Origin: Toxorhynchites rutilus septentrionalis | Taxonomy: Eukaryota; Arthropoda; Insecta; Diptera; Culicidae | Length of the DNA stretch: 64,000 bases | Reading direction: 5' to 3' | NCBI RefSeq assembly: GCF_029784135.1 | Contig: NC_073744.1 | Coordinates: 104,391,766-104,455,765, forward strand | In this document: positions 18,331-30,200 of the stretch, one piece after another | How positions within the stretch are numbered: position 1 is the first letter of the stretch | Layout of the letters: the number at the start of each line of letters is the position of its first letter | The notes under the pieces: generated by a model | Seen by the model: only the letters and a program-made list of their open reading frames with translations | Told to the model about the DNA's origin: nothing | Database searches by the model: none | Program-made: the position numbers and the translations under genes

Positions 18331-19656
18331 AGGCCCATTTATACGTTGCTAGTAGCTGACTTCACAACGAGCAGCTACTGACCCGGTGAACTCGCTTGAC
18401 AAATGGTTGACTCGCCTTGTCCGTTCACACAATGTGAGCTGCTGACAAGAAACTAGATACTAAGTACGGGTTTACCAGAGATGCCAGACGATTTTTCAAA
18501 TGTCCATCAAATAGTCAGAAACAGCAATCAGGTCCGAATTTGACAGATGATTGATCCGAAATCAACTTATTTATTGGCTGTTTTCGGCTTAGGTTTTCAG
18601 TTGAATTTATCATTACACAATTTTAAATTTTATCGCGAGACACACGCTGGCCGTGTTTACAAATACTTTGTGCTGAATTTCTTTGAACTGAGGGTACTAT
18701 CCGAAAAAAGCAGAAAGAAAAAAGGATTCGGGCCAGGAATTGGATGCAAAGAAAAGGAGTAACAAATACAATACTGGAGTAACTCCACGATGATGATCCC
18801 CGAGAGTACAGAGCAGTGTTGGAAATAACACCTGAAAAAGTGAAAAAACTGTTGGATTTAATTGCTCCACAAATACAACGCCAATATACACTCATGAGTG
18901 AAACTAGAAATGATGTGCCTTTCTTCTGGAATATGGAATATATATCAGATTATTGTCGCTATTTTTTAGAACCTCGAAAGCATCCATAGCTTAATTAATT
19001 CCGAAAGTATGTGGTGCTACAAATGGCAGTCTAAAAGATTTTTCAAAATTTGATTTACTTCGCGTTGACAGCAGCTTCGTGTACCAATTTGTGAAATGAA
19101 AATGATAGTAGATTCGCCGGAGGAATAAATACGTCTCAAAAACTAAAATAATGAATGAAAATATACTTTTTTCAAATCGAATATGTATTCTGTTTCTTAG
19201 AACAATACTTTTTTTTGCAAGTTGTGAGTGAATTTTGAATGAAAATTGTGCCCGATGATGATTTTATATTTAGATTCCCAATAAAACTGTCTCAATAAGA
19301 AAACGTGCCCCGCCAGTGTGCCAAACAAAATAACAACGATTCCGTTTAGAAACTATTAGGGTTTTATTTGTTTTTCCAATATTTTTCAAGTCTATAAATA
19401 TCTTCGCATATTTTCAAATATCTTAAAAATAGAGACATTTGTTTACATTTGGCATCCCTGATTCGAACGCTAAATTCTGTTTTTTGACGTTTTGAGGGAT
19501 GCGAGTGCGAGTAAATTCAAAAAACTTTGAAGTAGCTCGCACGCCGAATCACACATGACACTAACTGGCATGATGTGTTCACACGGTGTGAGTAGCTGCA
19601 CTGCAGTAACTGACTAGATCGACTCGTATGCTTACTCGCACCGTCTGAACCCGGCT
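18331..19656 (+). mobile_element. PIF/Harbinger-like insertion (1.33 kb)
   Basis: The empty site at 13150 (GATGGAGGTATTTTTCCC) defines the insertion: GATGGAG-ATA-[AGGCCCATTTATACG ... CGTCTGAACCCGGCT]-ATA-TTTTTCCC. This gives a 3-bp ATA duplication (18328-18330 and 19657-19659) and imperfect terminal repeats (AGGCCCATTTATACG versus AGCCGGGTTCAGACG). A 3-bp duplication and the transposase relic inside fit PIF/Harbinger. Confidence 0.75.
18786..18989 (+). pseudogene. Harbinger-type transposase N-terminal fragment
   Basis: The frame reads DDDPREYRAVLEITPEKV, KKLLDLIAPQI and then QYTLMSETR before a stop at 18987. This pattern (acidic stretch, 'R..L.I.PE....LL.LI.P.I', then a Met-Arg-like motif) is the region before the DDE nuclease in Harbinger/ALP1-like transposases. 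The nuclease core is absent and the element is non-autonomous. The call rests on a short segment and agrees with the 3-bp target duplication. Confidence 0.55.
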
Positions 19657-19659
19657 ATA

Positions 19660-20760
19660 TTTTTCCCGCGTTATGCAGTTAGAGACTTCGGTTAATTGTT
19701 CGATCAATTCAAATAATCGAATATCTGGAATTTTAATCGAGTAATTTTATATCAAATAATGAAAAATCTAAATATGAATAGATCGAATAATAATTAAAGT
19801 AATCGCGATTAATAAAAAAAGGGTTTTTTTTTTAAAATACAGTGCAAAATTTGTTTAACCGTCGGTGTTTCGTCGAAATCCATCGAATATGCTAAACCAT
19901 TTACGGTTGAAGCAGAAAAATGATTCCCTGGTGGTGGAGGATACTGGGAAGAAGAATTCAGGGTCTGCAGGAGTAACATGCGGGGGTGCTCCCTTGGCCG
20001 AGTGGTTAGCGTCATAACTAGCATGCCGGGTGTTCGGGTTCGATTCCCGTTCTGGTCGGGGGAATTTTTCGTCGAAGAAATTTCCTCCGACTTGCACTGT
20101 GATCACGCGTATTCTAGAGCTTGCCACTCAGAATGCATTCAAGGCGTGTTATTTGGCATAGAAATCTCAACTAAGTACTAATAAAAATGACGCAAATAAT
20201 ACTACGTTGAGACGGCGAAGTTCCTCTAGGAACGTTAGTGCCATTGAAGAAGAAGAAGAAGGAGTAACATGCGGACTTGAAGAAGGTGGTCTCAACTCCC
20301 GTTCTAAAATAGTAGTATTCAAACTCCGGGTACCAAGGAAAATATACCATTCTAGTGGTCAATGATTCTATAAATATACTTCTTTTGAACTAGTAGTTAT
20401 AGGGAAAAAGCAGAGAAATACACACAAATCAGCTATTTCAACAACATTCGAAAAATAGGTAATTTTAAACAGAATACTTTTTATGTAGGTACAATGAAAA
20501 TATTGTGCATCATCTTCATGGTGTGCTCTTTTTTCAATCGTCCTCAAAAAATCATAAAATGGATAATTTATCAATATACTGAAATACCATTTCTTTCAAG
20601 AACCATTATTCTGCACCATGTTTATTTCAAAATTATATTTAATGAAACTTTTAAAAATATGACATCATTTATTTTTATTATAAATGACTGTTCGTTTTGA
20701 TTACAATAAATATTCGTTCGATTAATCGAATACTGAAAGACAATTAAAAATTTTAATTTT
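19660..20760 (+). repeat. Composite repeat, copy 3, right part
   Basis: 19660-19855 continues the family interrupted by the Harbinger insertion. 19855-20760 matches 3960-5165 / 13975-14590 and carries a SINE at 19984-20260. A BED-finger-like fragment flanks the SINE on both sides (frame near 19862-19969, resuming after 20274). Confidence 0.75.
19984..20260 (+). mobile_element. tRNA-derived SINE, copy 2, with perfect 14-bp target duplication
   Basis: Box A (TGGCCGAGTGG, 19995-20005) and box B (GGTTCGATTCC, 20037-20047) start the element, which ends in (GAA)n at about 20247-20260. GGAGTAACATGCGG is duplicated exactly at 19970-19983 and 20261-20274. The empty site at about 4667 reads GGAGTAAAATGCGG, confirming the boundaries. 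Confidence 0.93.
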
Positions 20761-20761
20761 A

Positions 20762-20835
20762 AAATGACCCCACGATTAATAGAATAAACGAAAAATTTAG
20801 ACATCTCTACTGGCAGTCAAATCCCTTCCCACAAT
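20762..20835 (+). repeat. Dispersed repeat, partial copy 3
   Basis: GACCCCACGATTAAT through CAAATCCCTTCCCAC matches the start of 5190-5355. The rest of the repeat is missing. 20836-20995 is unassigned. Confidence 0.7.
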
Positions 20836-20995
20836 CAAGGAGCTGGAATTGACAGGTGGTTCTGTTTCGACAGTATGATGATAAGGCATGGAAGATGCGA
20901 GAGGGGGTAAAACATGACAGCGACTATTTTTGCTTATAAACATTGATATCGGCACAAATATCAGCGTGGGGAAACATTTCCGTGCAAAACAGAGT

Positions 20996-21186
20996 ATGAA
21001 ATCAACGGTAAGCAATTTGAAGCTAATACCCAATTTCTACACGCGGAAATATCATTAATGCTATAAACGCACATTTTTTTTCATTCATTTTAGATGCAGT
21101 TGAAGCAGCAGTCGCCGGGAAACGACATGCCTGGATATCCTCGGTTTACCATCGCTCACTCAACAGTTGAACAGCGCTCAATATGA
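20996..21186 (+). pseudogene. Possible spliced host-gene fragment
   Basis: ATG AAA TCA ACG (20996-21007) is followed by a good splice donor (ACG|GTAAGC at 21008) and, 86 bp on, a pyrimidine-rich acceptor (TTCATTCATTTTAG|ATG, 21093). Joining gives a 34-residue frame beginning MKST-MQLKQQSPGNDMPGYP and ending at TGA 21184-21186. Beyond the stop, another frame continues with Gln/Thr- and Asn/His/Gln-rich residues (NNINHNGGHQQQQGDRDGYN near 21350-21410), interrupted by TAG and TGA. This looks like exon sequence of a host gene that is decayed or was moved here; I do not recognise the protein. An intact short peptide gene is possible but less likely. Confidence 0.35.
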
Positions 21187-21823
21187 CGGACATACAACCA
21201 CCCAGGATAGGTCGCCAATAACTAATGAGACTTAGAGCAGTACTGCGCAAGCCCGCTGGTGATGGCTCTTCCATATACCCACCAGCACAGCTCCCACATT
21301 CGCTGAATCGCGAATCCCGGCAAGGCCAACGCCAGACAATCTCCAGTCTTCAAATAACATCAACCACAATGGTGGTCATCAGCAGCAGCAAGGTGACCGA
21401 GATGGCTATAATTAACAGGATTAACAATCGGCCGATCTTTTCAACAAATCTGATCGGGCAAACTTAAAATTGCGAAAAACTATTATCATGAATAAACACA
21501 ATCTGAGGGGCGTGATCGGTGGTGGTCTTCATTCAACTGATCAACATATGGGATCCATATTTAAGCTAATATAATATTGTAATTTATGTTTGTACCTGGA
21601 ACCAGAGGTGACCAAAACATGACCAATGCATTGGGTATCGCTCTCATTGAAAGTCACCTCAATCAATTGCTATTTTTCAAATAAACAAACACATATTCAC
21701 TTCCAAAAATTCAACTTCAGCTTCCATGATTCAAAATTGAATCGGCCAACCTTGTTTAGCCATTAATATATGTTGATTTCCTGAAAATTGCGTAGCACTA
21801 AGCGGCTTTTCACTTCACTGCGT
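21187..21823. other. Degraded exon-like stretch, then presumed 5' leader of a non-LTR element
   Basis: 21187-21420 is the Gln-rich decayed frame described for 20996-21186. AATAAACACAATC near 21491 could be a polyadenylation region. 21540-21823 has no coding signal, and the 5' end of the following non-LTR element lies somewhere here. Confidence 0.4.
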
Positions 21824-23176
21824 ATGAGATCCAGGAAAAAAACAAAAACAATCGCAGTCAAGCTCTTCGTCTGTACCAAATAGTGACTCTGTTCTCCGCT
21901 CTTCGACACAATCTCTGCCTAATTCTGCTCAACTTCCACGTATTAGACAATACCAGAACGCCCCGGCATCATCGAAAAACCGTTGGGTGGAATTCTTCCG
22001 TCCCAAAGGGAAACCTCTAAGAGTATCTCAAATTTGCAAAGACCTGACGTCTAACTACTCAGGTGTCTTAGAAATGACGAAAGTCAATAAAGATAAACTT
22101 CGTGTTGTGCTCTCAAATTACAAAGATGCTAACGCGATAGTGAAAAACTCTTTGTTCACTAATGAATATAGAGTTTATATTCCGGCTCACATTGTTGAAA
22201 TCGATGGTGTAGTTACGGAAAAATCTCTTCAACTTCAAGATTTTGTAAAAGCTAAGGGTATCTTTCACAATGGAAATATTCCACATATTAAAGTTTTGGA
22301 GGTGAGATCTCTGAACTCTTTGATATCTGAGGGTACAGAACAGAAAAAAAGTATTATCCATCTGGCTCTTTTAGAATTTCCTTCGAAGGCACAGCACTTC
22401 CAAATTATGTGCTTATCGACAAACTTCGTCTTCCAGTTTGGTTATATACCCCTAAAATAATGACTTGCTTAAATTGCAATCAGTTAGGTCACACTAAAAC
22501 CTACTGTTGTAATAAAACGAAATGCTCAAAATGTGATGACGACCATGACGAAGTCACTTGTAACAAAGATGCTAATAAATGTATTTTTTGTGGAGATGTT
22601 CCTCATTCAATTAAGGATTGTCCGAAATACAAATTACGTTCGATGAAACTCAAGCAATCACTTAAGGATCGTTCTAATCGATCCTTCGCTGATATGCTCA
22701 AGGCAGCTTCACCTCAGGTACCCGAGGCTTCAGAAAATCCTTTCTCTGTTTTATCAGAGGATGATGATTCGGATTCTCAATTTGATCCAGTAATCACAGG
22801 AAGAGTCAGGAAGAGGAAAATTGCTTCTTCCTCTAAGCCATCTAAAAAAAGAGGATTGATCTCTAACAAGCCAGAATCTTCAAATTATTCTGCTCTACCC
22901 AAGAATAACCCTCCTGGTTGGAGATCTTCAAATTATGACGTTCATTTCCCTGAATTGTCAAGCCATTCTCAATTTACTTCTCAATCGGTTCCTGATCCCT
23001 CATCTTTTTCAGGAGGTATTTCCTTTTCATCAATTGTTCAATGGATTCTTGATTTTTTCGGAATATTAGATTCAATGAAAGGTATCATTTTTGCTTGGCT
23101 TCCTTCTATCAGCCAGATAGCTAAACAAATGACTTCAAAGTGGCCCCTCCTCTCGTTCATTAATTTCGATGTCTAA
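21824..23176 (+). pseudogene. Non-LTR ORF1, frame broken at two A7 runs
   Basis: ATG 21824 (MRSRKK) runs into an A7 tract (21836-21842), after which the coding frame changes to one giving a Ser/Gln-rich segment and RWVEFFRPKGKPLRV. At a second A7 tract near 22341-22350 the frame shifts back, giving SGSFRISFEGTALP and then three knuckles: CLNCNQLGHTKTYC, CSKCDDDHDEVTC and CIFCGDVPHSIKDC, followed by RSFADMLKAA. The C-terminus is Ser-rich with FSSIVQWILDF. Both breaks lie in homopolymer runs, so replication slippage or sequencing error are simple explanations; programmed slippage is possible but unsupported. ORF1 binds element RNA. Confidence 0.8.
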
Positions 23177-26100
23177 TTTATTGGATGATTCAGGTAAATC
23201 CTCTATTTTGCAGTGGAATTGTAGAAGTATTCTTCCAAAACTTGATTCTTTCAAGCAAATGCTCCATTTTTTTAATTGTGATGCGTTTACTCTTTCTGAA
23301 ACATGGCTTTGTTCGGACAATGTGTTAAACATCCATGATTTTAATATTATCCGTTTAGACCGCGATGATTGCTATGGAGGAGTTCTCATAGGTATTAGAA
23401 AATGCTACCCGTTTTACAGGATTCCCCTGCCTTTAGTCTCAGGAATTCAAATTCTAGCGTGTCAGGTACGTATCAAGGGTAAAGATTTATGCATTGCTTC
23501 TATTTATATTCCTCCAAGAACTATGCTTAATTTTAGAAATCTTGTGAATATAGTTGAACTTTTACCGCAACCTAATCTTATTTTGGGAGATTTCAACTCT
23601 CATGGAATTGGATGGGGTGAGTCTTTTGATGATCGAAGGGCCAATTTGATTTATGATCTTTGCGAGGACTTCAACATGGCAATTTTGAATACAGGTGGTG
23701 TAACAAGAATCGCTCCATCTTCAGGCCGCGCTAGTTGCTTAGATTTGTCTCTGTGTTCTTCCTCTTTTTCTTTAGATTGTAATTGGAATGTCATCCAAGA
23801 TCCACATGGAAGTGATCATTTGCCAATCACTATTTCCATTTCAAATAATTCAAAATCGTCTGAAACAACAAATATTCAGCATGATTTATCTAGAAACATT
23901 GATTGGAAGAGATTCTCTTCAATTATTTCAGAATCGGTGGCATTAGTTCATGAGTTACCCCCGCTGGAAGAATATAATTTTCTAACTGGTTTAATTCTTG
24001 ACAGTGCTATTGATGCTCAGACGAAGCGCTTTCCTGGTAATTCGTTTCGTAGACGTCCTCCTAATCTGTGGTGGGACCAAGAATGTACGAATCTCTATAA
24101 AGATAAATCGAATGCGTTCAAGGATTGGCGAAAATTGGGCACCCGTGAACGTTATGATAACTACATTTATCTGGAGCGTAAATTCAAAAGCTTCATTAAA
24201 GCTAAAAAGAGAGGCTATTGGCGTCATTTTGTAAATGGGCTTTCACGAGAGACTTCCTTGAGCACTCTTTGGAGAGTTGCCAGACAAATGAGAAATTCAT
24301 CTCATTCAAATGAAGAAGTTGAATATTCAGAAAGGTGGATTTTTGACTTTGCCAAGAAGATATGTCCAGACTCTGCCCCCTCACCTTCTCCCTTCTTAGA
24401 GACATCTGATGATGTTGAGCCTCCGTTCAGTATGACTGAATTTTCTCTTGCCCTTCTTTCTTGCAACAACACGGCTCCAGGGTCAGATAGGATCAAATTT
24501 AATTTGTTGAAAAATCTACCTGATAATGCGAAGAGACGTTTGTTGAAACTGTTCAATGCTTTCCTTGAGCAGAATATTGTTCCGCATGAGTGGCGACAAA
24601 TTAAAGTTATAGCTATTCTGAAACCTGGTAAACCTGCGTCTGATTATAATTCTTATAGACCAATTGCAATGCTATCTTGCATTCGCAAATTACTATAAAA
24701 AATTATTCTCCATCGTTTAGACAGCTGGGTTAAATCTAATAATCTTCTCTCGCCATCGCAGTTCGGGTTTCGTAGAGGCAAAGGAACCAATGATTGTCTT
24801 GCGCTTCTTTCATCAGAGGTTGACTTTGCCTTGTGTAGCAAGCAACAAATGACATCAGTGTTCCTAGATATCAAAGGTGCGTTCGATTCTGTTTCCATTG
24901 AAGTTCTTTTTGAAAAACTTCGTCTAAATGGGTTTTCCCAGAAATTAAATAGTTTTCTGTTTAACCTAATGCGTTAAAAACATATGAGTTTTTCTCATGG
25001 TTCTTCGTCAGTTTTACGCATTAGCTACATGGGTCTTCCTCAAGGCTCATGTCTTAGTCCAATTCTTTACAACTTCTATGTAAATGATATTGATGTTTGT
25101 TTATCGGGAAATTGTACTTTGAGACAGTTTGCAGATGATTGTGTTGTATCGGTAATAGGCAAAGACAACACCGATCTTCATAATCTTTTGCAAGATTCTC
25201 TTGACAATTTGGTTGATTGGGCCTGTAGATTGAGTATTGAATTTTCTACTGAGAAGACAGAGATGGTTGTATTCTCAAGAAAACACCATCCTGCACAAAT
25301 ACAGCTTAAACTTTTGGATAGACCTATTCGTCACTCGATGTCATTCAAGTATTTAGGTGTTGTGTTTGACTCCAAAGGAACATGGGGTAAACACATAGGC
25401 TACTTGAAACAAAAATGTCAGAAAAGAATAAATTTTCTTCGATCCATAACAGGAACTTGGTGGGGAGCTCATCCTGAGGATTTGATTAGGTTGTATAAAA
25501 CAACCATTTTATCTGTTATGGAGTATGATAGTTTTTGCTTCAGGTCCGCTGCCTGTACCCATATTTTGCATCTGGAAAGGATTCAATATCGCTGTTTGCG
25601 TATTGCTCTAGGATGTATGCAGTCAACACATACAATGAGCCTAGAAATTCTAGCTGGCATACTTCCTCTTTCCGTACGTTTTTTCGAGTTATCATTCCGT
25701 TTTTTAATACGGTGTGAAACACTTAATCCGAAGGTGATAGCAAAAAATGTTGAACTCAGGCGTTCGATCTAGGCGAATGTCTCTATATCATGAATTTATG
25801 ACTTTGGAAAGTCCATCTGCTTTATCTGGTTTCCAGATCATTCCTTCAATTTTGTTCAATTCCTCTATTACTATTGACCTGTCAATGAAGGATTATGTGC
25901 ATAACATTTCAAATGATCTCCGCCATTTAGTTATACCTGCGATATTCCTGTCAAGGTATAAACATATTGACTCAACCAAAACTTTTTTTACTGATGGATC
26001 TAGTCTTAATGGATCCACAGGCTTTGGTATATTCAATATCAACTTCTTCACTTTTCGTAGGCTTAGTTTACCCTGTTCGGTGTTTGTTGCAGAATTGGCT

Positions 26101-26829
26101 GCAATATACATGGCCTTACTCCATATTCAGACCTTGGCCCCAGATCACTTTTTAATTTTTTCTGATAGTCTCAGCTCTTTAGAGGTACTCCGTTCAGTGA
26201 GAACTAGATATACGTCGTATTTTTTATCTGAAATCCATCAACTTTTAAGTGCTCTGATTACTAGTTCATTTAATATCACTTTCGTATGGATTCCGTCTCA
26301 TTGTTCGATACCTGGAAATGAGAAAGCAGATTTTCTTGCTAAGAAGGGCACTATGGAAGGAGACTTATTCTATAGGCCTATTACTTTCGATGAATATCTT
26401 CATTTTCCTCGTGAACGGGCACTTGTATCTTGGCAGTCAAGTTGGAATAGTAGTAATAAAGGCCGATGGCTATATTCTATCATTCCTAGGGTTTCTCTCA
26501 AACCATGGTATAAAGGATATAATTTTTCTCGTGATTTTATACGGGTAGTGTGCAGACTCATGTCTAACCATTATTCTTCGAATGCACATCTTTTTCGAAT
26601 TAACATCAGTGATAGCAACCTATGCGTGTGTAGTATAGGATATCAGGATATTGATCATATTGTGTGGTTTTGTTCTGAGTATCAAAATGACAGGTTATCT
26701 TTAATAGAAAATTTTCGCAATAAGGGAATGCCTCCTAATTTTCCGATTCGCGACGTTCTGGCTACTCGTAATACCGATGCTATTTCTTTAATTTATGATT
26801 TTCTCAAATCCATACACTTTCAAATATGA
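23169..26829 (+). pseudogene. Non-LTR ORF2: endonuclease, reverse transcriptase, RNase H (broken)
   Basis: ORF2 starts at ATG 23169, overlapping the ORF1 stop by 8 nt. The APE endonuclease motifs ILQWNCRSI, LGDFNSHGIGW and GSDHLPI are present. The reverse transcriptase shows SYRPIAML, FLDIKGAFDSV, GLPQGSCLSPILYNF and FADDCVVSV. RNase H follows (TDGSSLNGSTG, AELAAIY, FSDSLSS, EKADFLAKKG), then a C-terminal CVCSIGYQDIDHIVWFC knuckle. Lesions: stop TAA 24696-24698, where a relative has a Glu codon; stop TAA 24975-24977; and a frame change at about 25750-25775. The catalytic aspartates survive, so inactivation looks fairly recent. Confidence 0.9.
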
Positions 26830-27223
26830 ATATATATGTTTAGTTTTCCTTCATTGTTTTGATTTTTTTTATTAGCGTTTCCTTTTCTCTATTTCAACTT
26901 TTTTCTTCAGAATTCGAAAAGTGAGCAGATTTCCATCCCTTCCCTAGTCCCAAGGAGATAACTAGTTCCTAGGAGATGGTCATCTCTGCAACAAGAAGCA
27001 TAAACAAGAAGCCTATAATATTATCTTATTGTGAATTTTGTCATATTGTTTGTCCATATTGTAACATTTTTCGAAAAGATAATAGGGTTTTTATGCCTTT
27101 TTGAGAAAGAACATTGGCATTGTTCTACTCAAAGAGCCTTTTCCCTATTTATAAACACGGCTCATTGTTACTTAATGTTGCTGAACCACTTGAAAATAAA
27201 TTTAGTACAAAAAAAAAAAAAAA

Positions 27224-30200
27224 TAAAACTTCACAGACGGGTTCTCAAATGGGGATCAACACTAGGGTAGGAGCCTACCTGTTGGTCTCACATGTTCCTA
27301 TCTCACGCCTCCACGAAGATCATATGACGACATTTTTAGATCGGGCGTGAACTGGAAACACACACCTGGTCTTGGCTCCGAGAACGGGTGTCGAAAGTGG
27401 CTAAGTGAGGGGGTGCGAGCGAGTCAGAGCCGGGGAAGGCCTCCCGGGTCATGGAGGCCTTGCCAACCCGCTGTCACCCGGGCTAAGGAGATACACCCAG
27501 ACAATGGAGCTAAGGTCAAGACGAATACTACGAATGCGATCACCCGAGGAGGGTCCCCGAACTGGAGCTGGTCCTGGAACGGGCGTAAGAGCGAGCGGCC
27601 AGCGGCTGGAGGGCGATGTGCAAGAGTGGGCCACCAGCCGGGTTCAACCCGAAGAGCTACCGCCACACGGAAACAGCAGCCATCGACATCACCAACGAAA
27701 CGCTGCGCCTACGAGGCGTGTTGCGACTGTCAGACGACAGTCGTCCACACTTGTGGGTACTACTAGGCGACGGATCATGTGGACACACGAAATGAACGAA
27801 TTCGTGATCCGCGCCTATTACATCTGCACTGCTTTGGAGACGGACATGAGCGGTCGCCCTCGAATACTCGCAATGTTCGAGGAAGCGTATCCAGAGTTCG
27901 TCGGGAGGCTTGACCAAAACGAGATGAACGCGAGGCGTAGAGCGATTGTACGCAACAATATGCTCTCCCAAACGCAAGTCGACGAGATCAAGCAGCAGGT
28001 GCAGAGAGAACTAAGCTCCAGAACAAGCAGAGCAAGCGATGTGTCAAGACGAAGTTCAGTACGGCTGAGCAATTCATTCGCGAGTTGGGCACGCGAATCA
28101 GCACCAGTGGAGGCCACAGTACAACAACCCCCTGAGTCGGAAGATCCACAGCCAGATCAACAACTACTACGCGATCTGGTCTTCCATTACGACGAGGCGA
28201 TCCCACAGTTCCGCGACACGGACCCTTTGTCGCGCCCGAAGTTGCAGCATTCCCGCCGGCTGACAAGTGCAGTAAAGCTCATGAACGAGCACGTTCTTCC
28301 GCTGCACTTGGTTGATGCTGAGAACATGGAGGAGTTGCAACTGAAAGTTTATTGTGCTGCTGTGGCGACCGCCAAAAGTTTAGGATACCGTATTAGGCCA
28401 AGAGGCGGACTGCTCCAACATCTCCGTGAAAGGCGTGAGCCTCCATGGCGAAGGAGATTGGAGCAACGGATCCTAAACAAGCGCGCCGCAATTGGAAGAT
28501 GGCGTACAAAAGAGGCAGCAGATCGGTGAAATTATGTCGCCAAGTTGCTGTGATCGTGCGGCCTACTGAACTTCGCCAGCTGGGAGCTCACCAGCTGACG
28601 GAAAAACTCGACACACTGGTACAGCAATTGAGCGTCCTTACAAAACGGCTGAAACGTTACTCTGACTCTGCAAAGCGCCAGGAACAAAATCGGATGTTTA
28701 GAGATAACGATAAAGCATTCTACGACCACATTAGCGACGAGAAGCCCGACTACCGCGAAGGTTTGCCAGATATTAGCGATGTGACGAACTTCTGGGCTGG
28801 TATTTGGGAGACCCCAGTAGAACATCGCGACGGGCAAATGTGGTTAAGACGGGAGGAGGAGAGTTGTGGTGAAATTGTAGAGATGCCAACTATCATCGTC
28901 GGAGAGAACGATGTCCGCGAAGCCTCGTGGTTCCTGAGGAACTGGGCAGCACCGGGCCCCGATGGTGTCCAGAACTTTTGGCACAAGAAGCTGACCGTCG
29001 CACATCCAAAGATAGCTGAGTGCTTCAACAAGGTGCTACGTGACCCACACAACCTTCCTGATTTCCACCCGTGGCGTCACCTTCCTCCTCCCGAAAGACA
29101 GCAACACATTGAACCCATCAAAGTACAGACCGATAACGTGCCTATCGAGTCTGTACAAAATACTGAGCAGCATAATTACCGCCAAAGTTTCTGCTCACTG
29201 CGAACAGCATCACATCATCGCAGAAGAGCAGAAAGGATGCAGGAAAATACGCATGGCTGCAAAGACCAGGCCATCATCGACGCAGCCATAGTCGGCCAGG
29301 CGGTATATAACCAGCGGAACCTAAGTATGGCCTACATCGATTACAGGAAGGCTTATGACTCCATACCTCACTCGTTTCTCGTCCGGGTATTGGAGCTCTA
29401 CAAAATTGATCTCGTCGTCGTTAGGTTCCTGCAGCATGCGATGAGGCAGTGGAGTACGTCTCTGCACCTCAGTGATGGGGAAAATGTGTTGCAGTCTAGA
29501 ACGCTGCAGATAAAGAGGGGGATATTCCAAGGCGACTCTTTCAGCCCGCTTTGGTTTTGTCTGGCACTGAACCCCCTCAGTAGGACGCTCAATAGAAACG
29601 GTCATGGCTATAAAATAAGGTATGGCGACGGCGCCCACGAAGAAGTGACCCATACCTGTTACATGGACGATCTCAAGGTCTACGCTGATTCACGTCAGCG
29701 TCTAGGTGTAACTATCCGGGTTGTCGAAGAAATAAGCAGGGACATCTGTATGGAGTTCGGCCTCGACAAGTGTCGCTGTGTCCACCTGCTGAAAGGACAA
29801 CTTACCGAATCCGGAGGCTACGAGGTCTATGACGGCGAGTTTATAAAAGACATGGTTCGTGGCGAATCCTATAAATATCTTGGATTCCGACAGCTCACCG
29901 GGATTCGCCACTCCGACATCAAGACGGAGCTGCGAGACAAGTTCTTGAGTCGAGTGAACTGTGTCCTGAGGACTTTCCTCAACGCGGGGAACAAGGTACG
30001 CGCGATCAACACATTCGCGGTTCCCCTGCTGACCTTCAGTTTTGGTGTAGTCAAATGGAGCAAAACTGACCTAGAGGACCTTGAGAGGAGGATGAGGAAA
30101 GCATTTAAAGAGGCCGGAATGCACCATCCTCAATCGGCACTGGAGAGAGTTTCACTACCACGCAAAGAAGGGGGACTTGGAATCGTCGACATTTCTGCAT

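Larger units (their letters stand above)
21824..27223 (+). mobile_element. Near-complete I/LOA-type non-LTR retrotransposon (inactive)
   Basis: Two ORFs in the order zinc-knuckle ORF1, then endonuclease-reverse transcriptase-RNase H ORF2, overlapping at ATGTCTAA. A 3' UTR (26830-27208) ends in an A-tract (27209-27223). It is a relative of the truncated non-LTR nested in the LTR array (RT motifs such as GLPQGSCLSP and IKGAFDSV shared) but clearly diverged from it. The exact 5' end and target duplication were not found. Confidence 0.88.

Noticed and set aside
22335..22355. Programmed -1 frameshift at A7 in ORF1
   Set aside because: The zero-frame codons do not form a proper tandem slippery heptamer, and other lesions show the element is dead; a plain indel is simpler.
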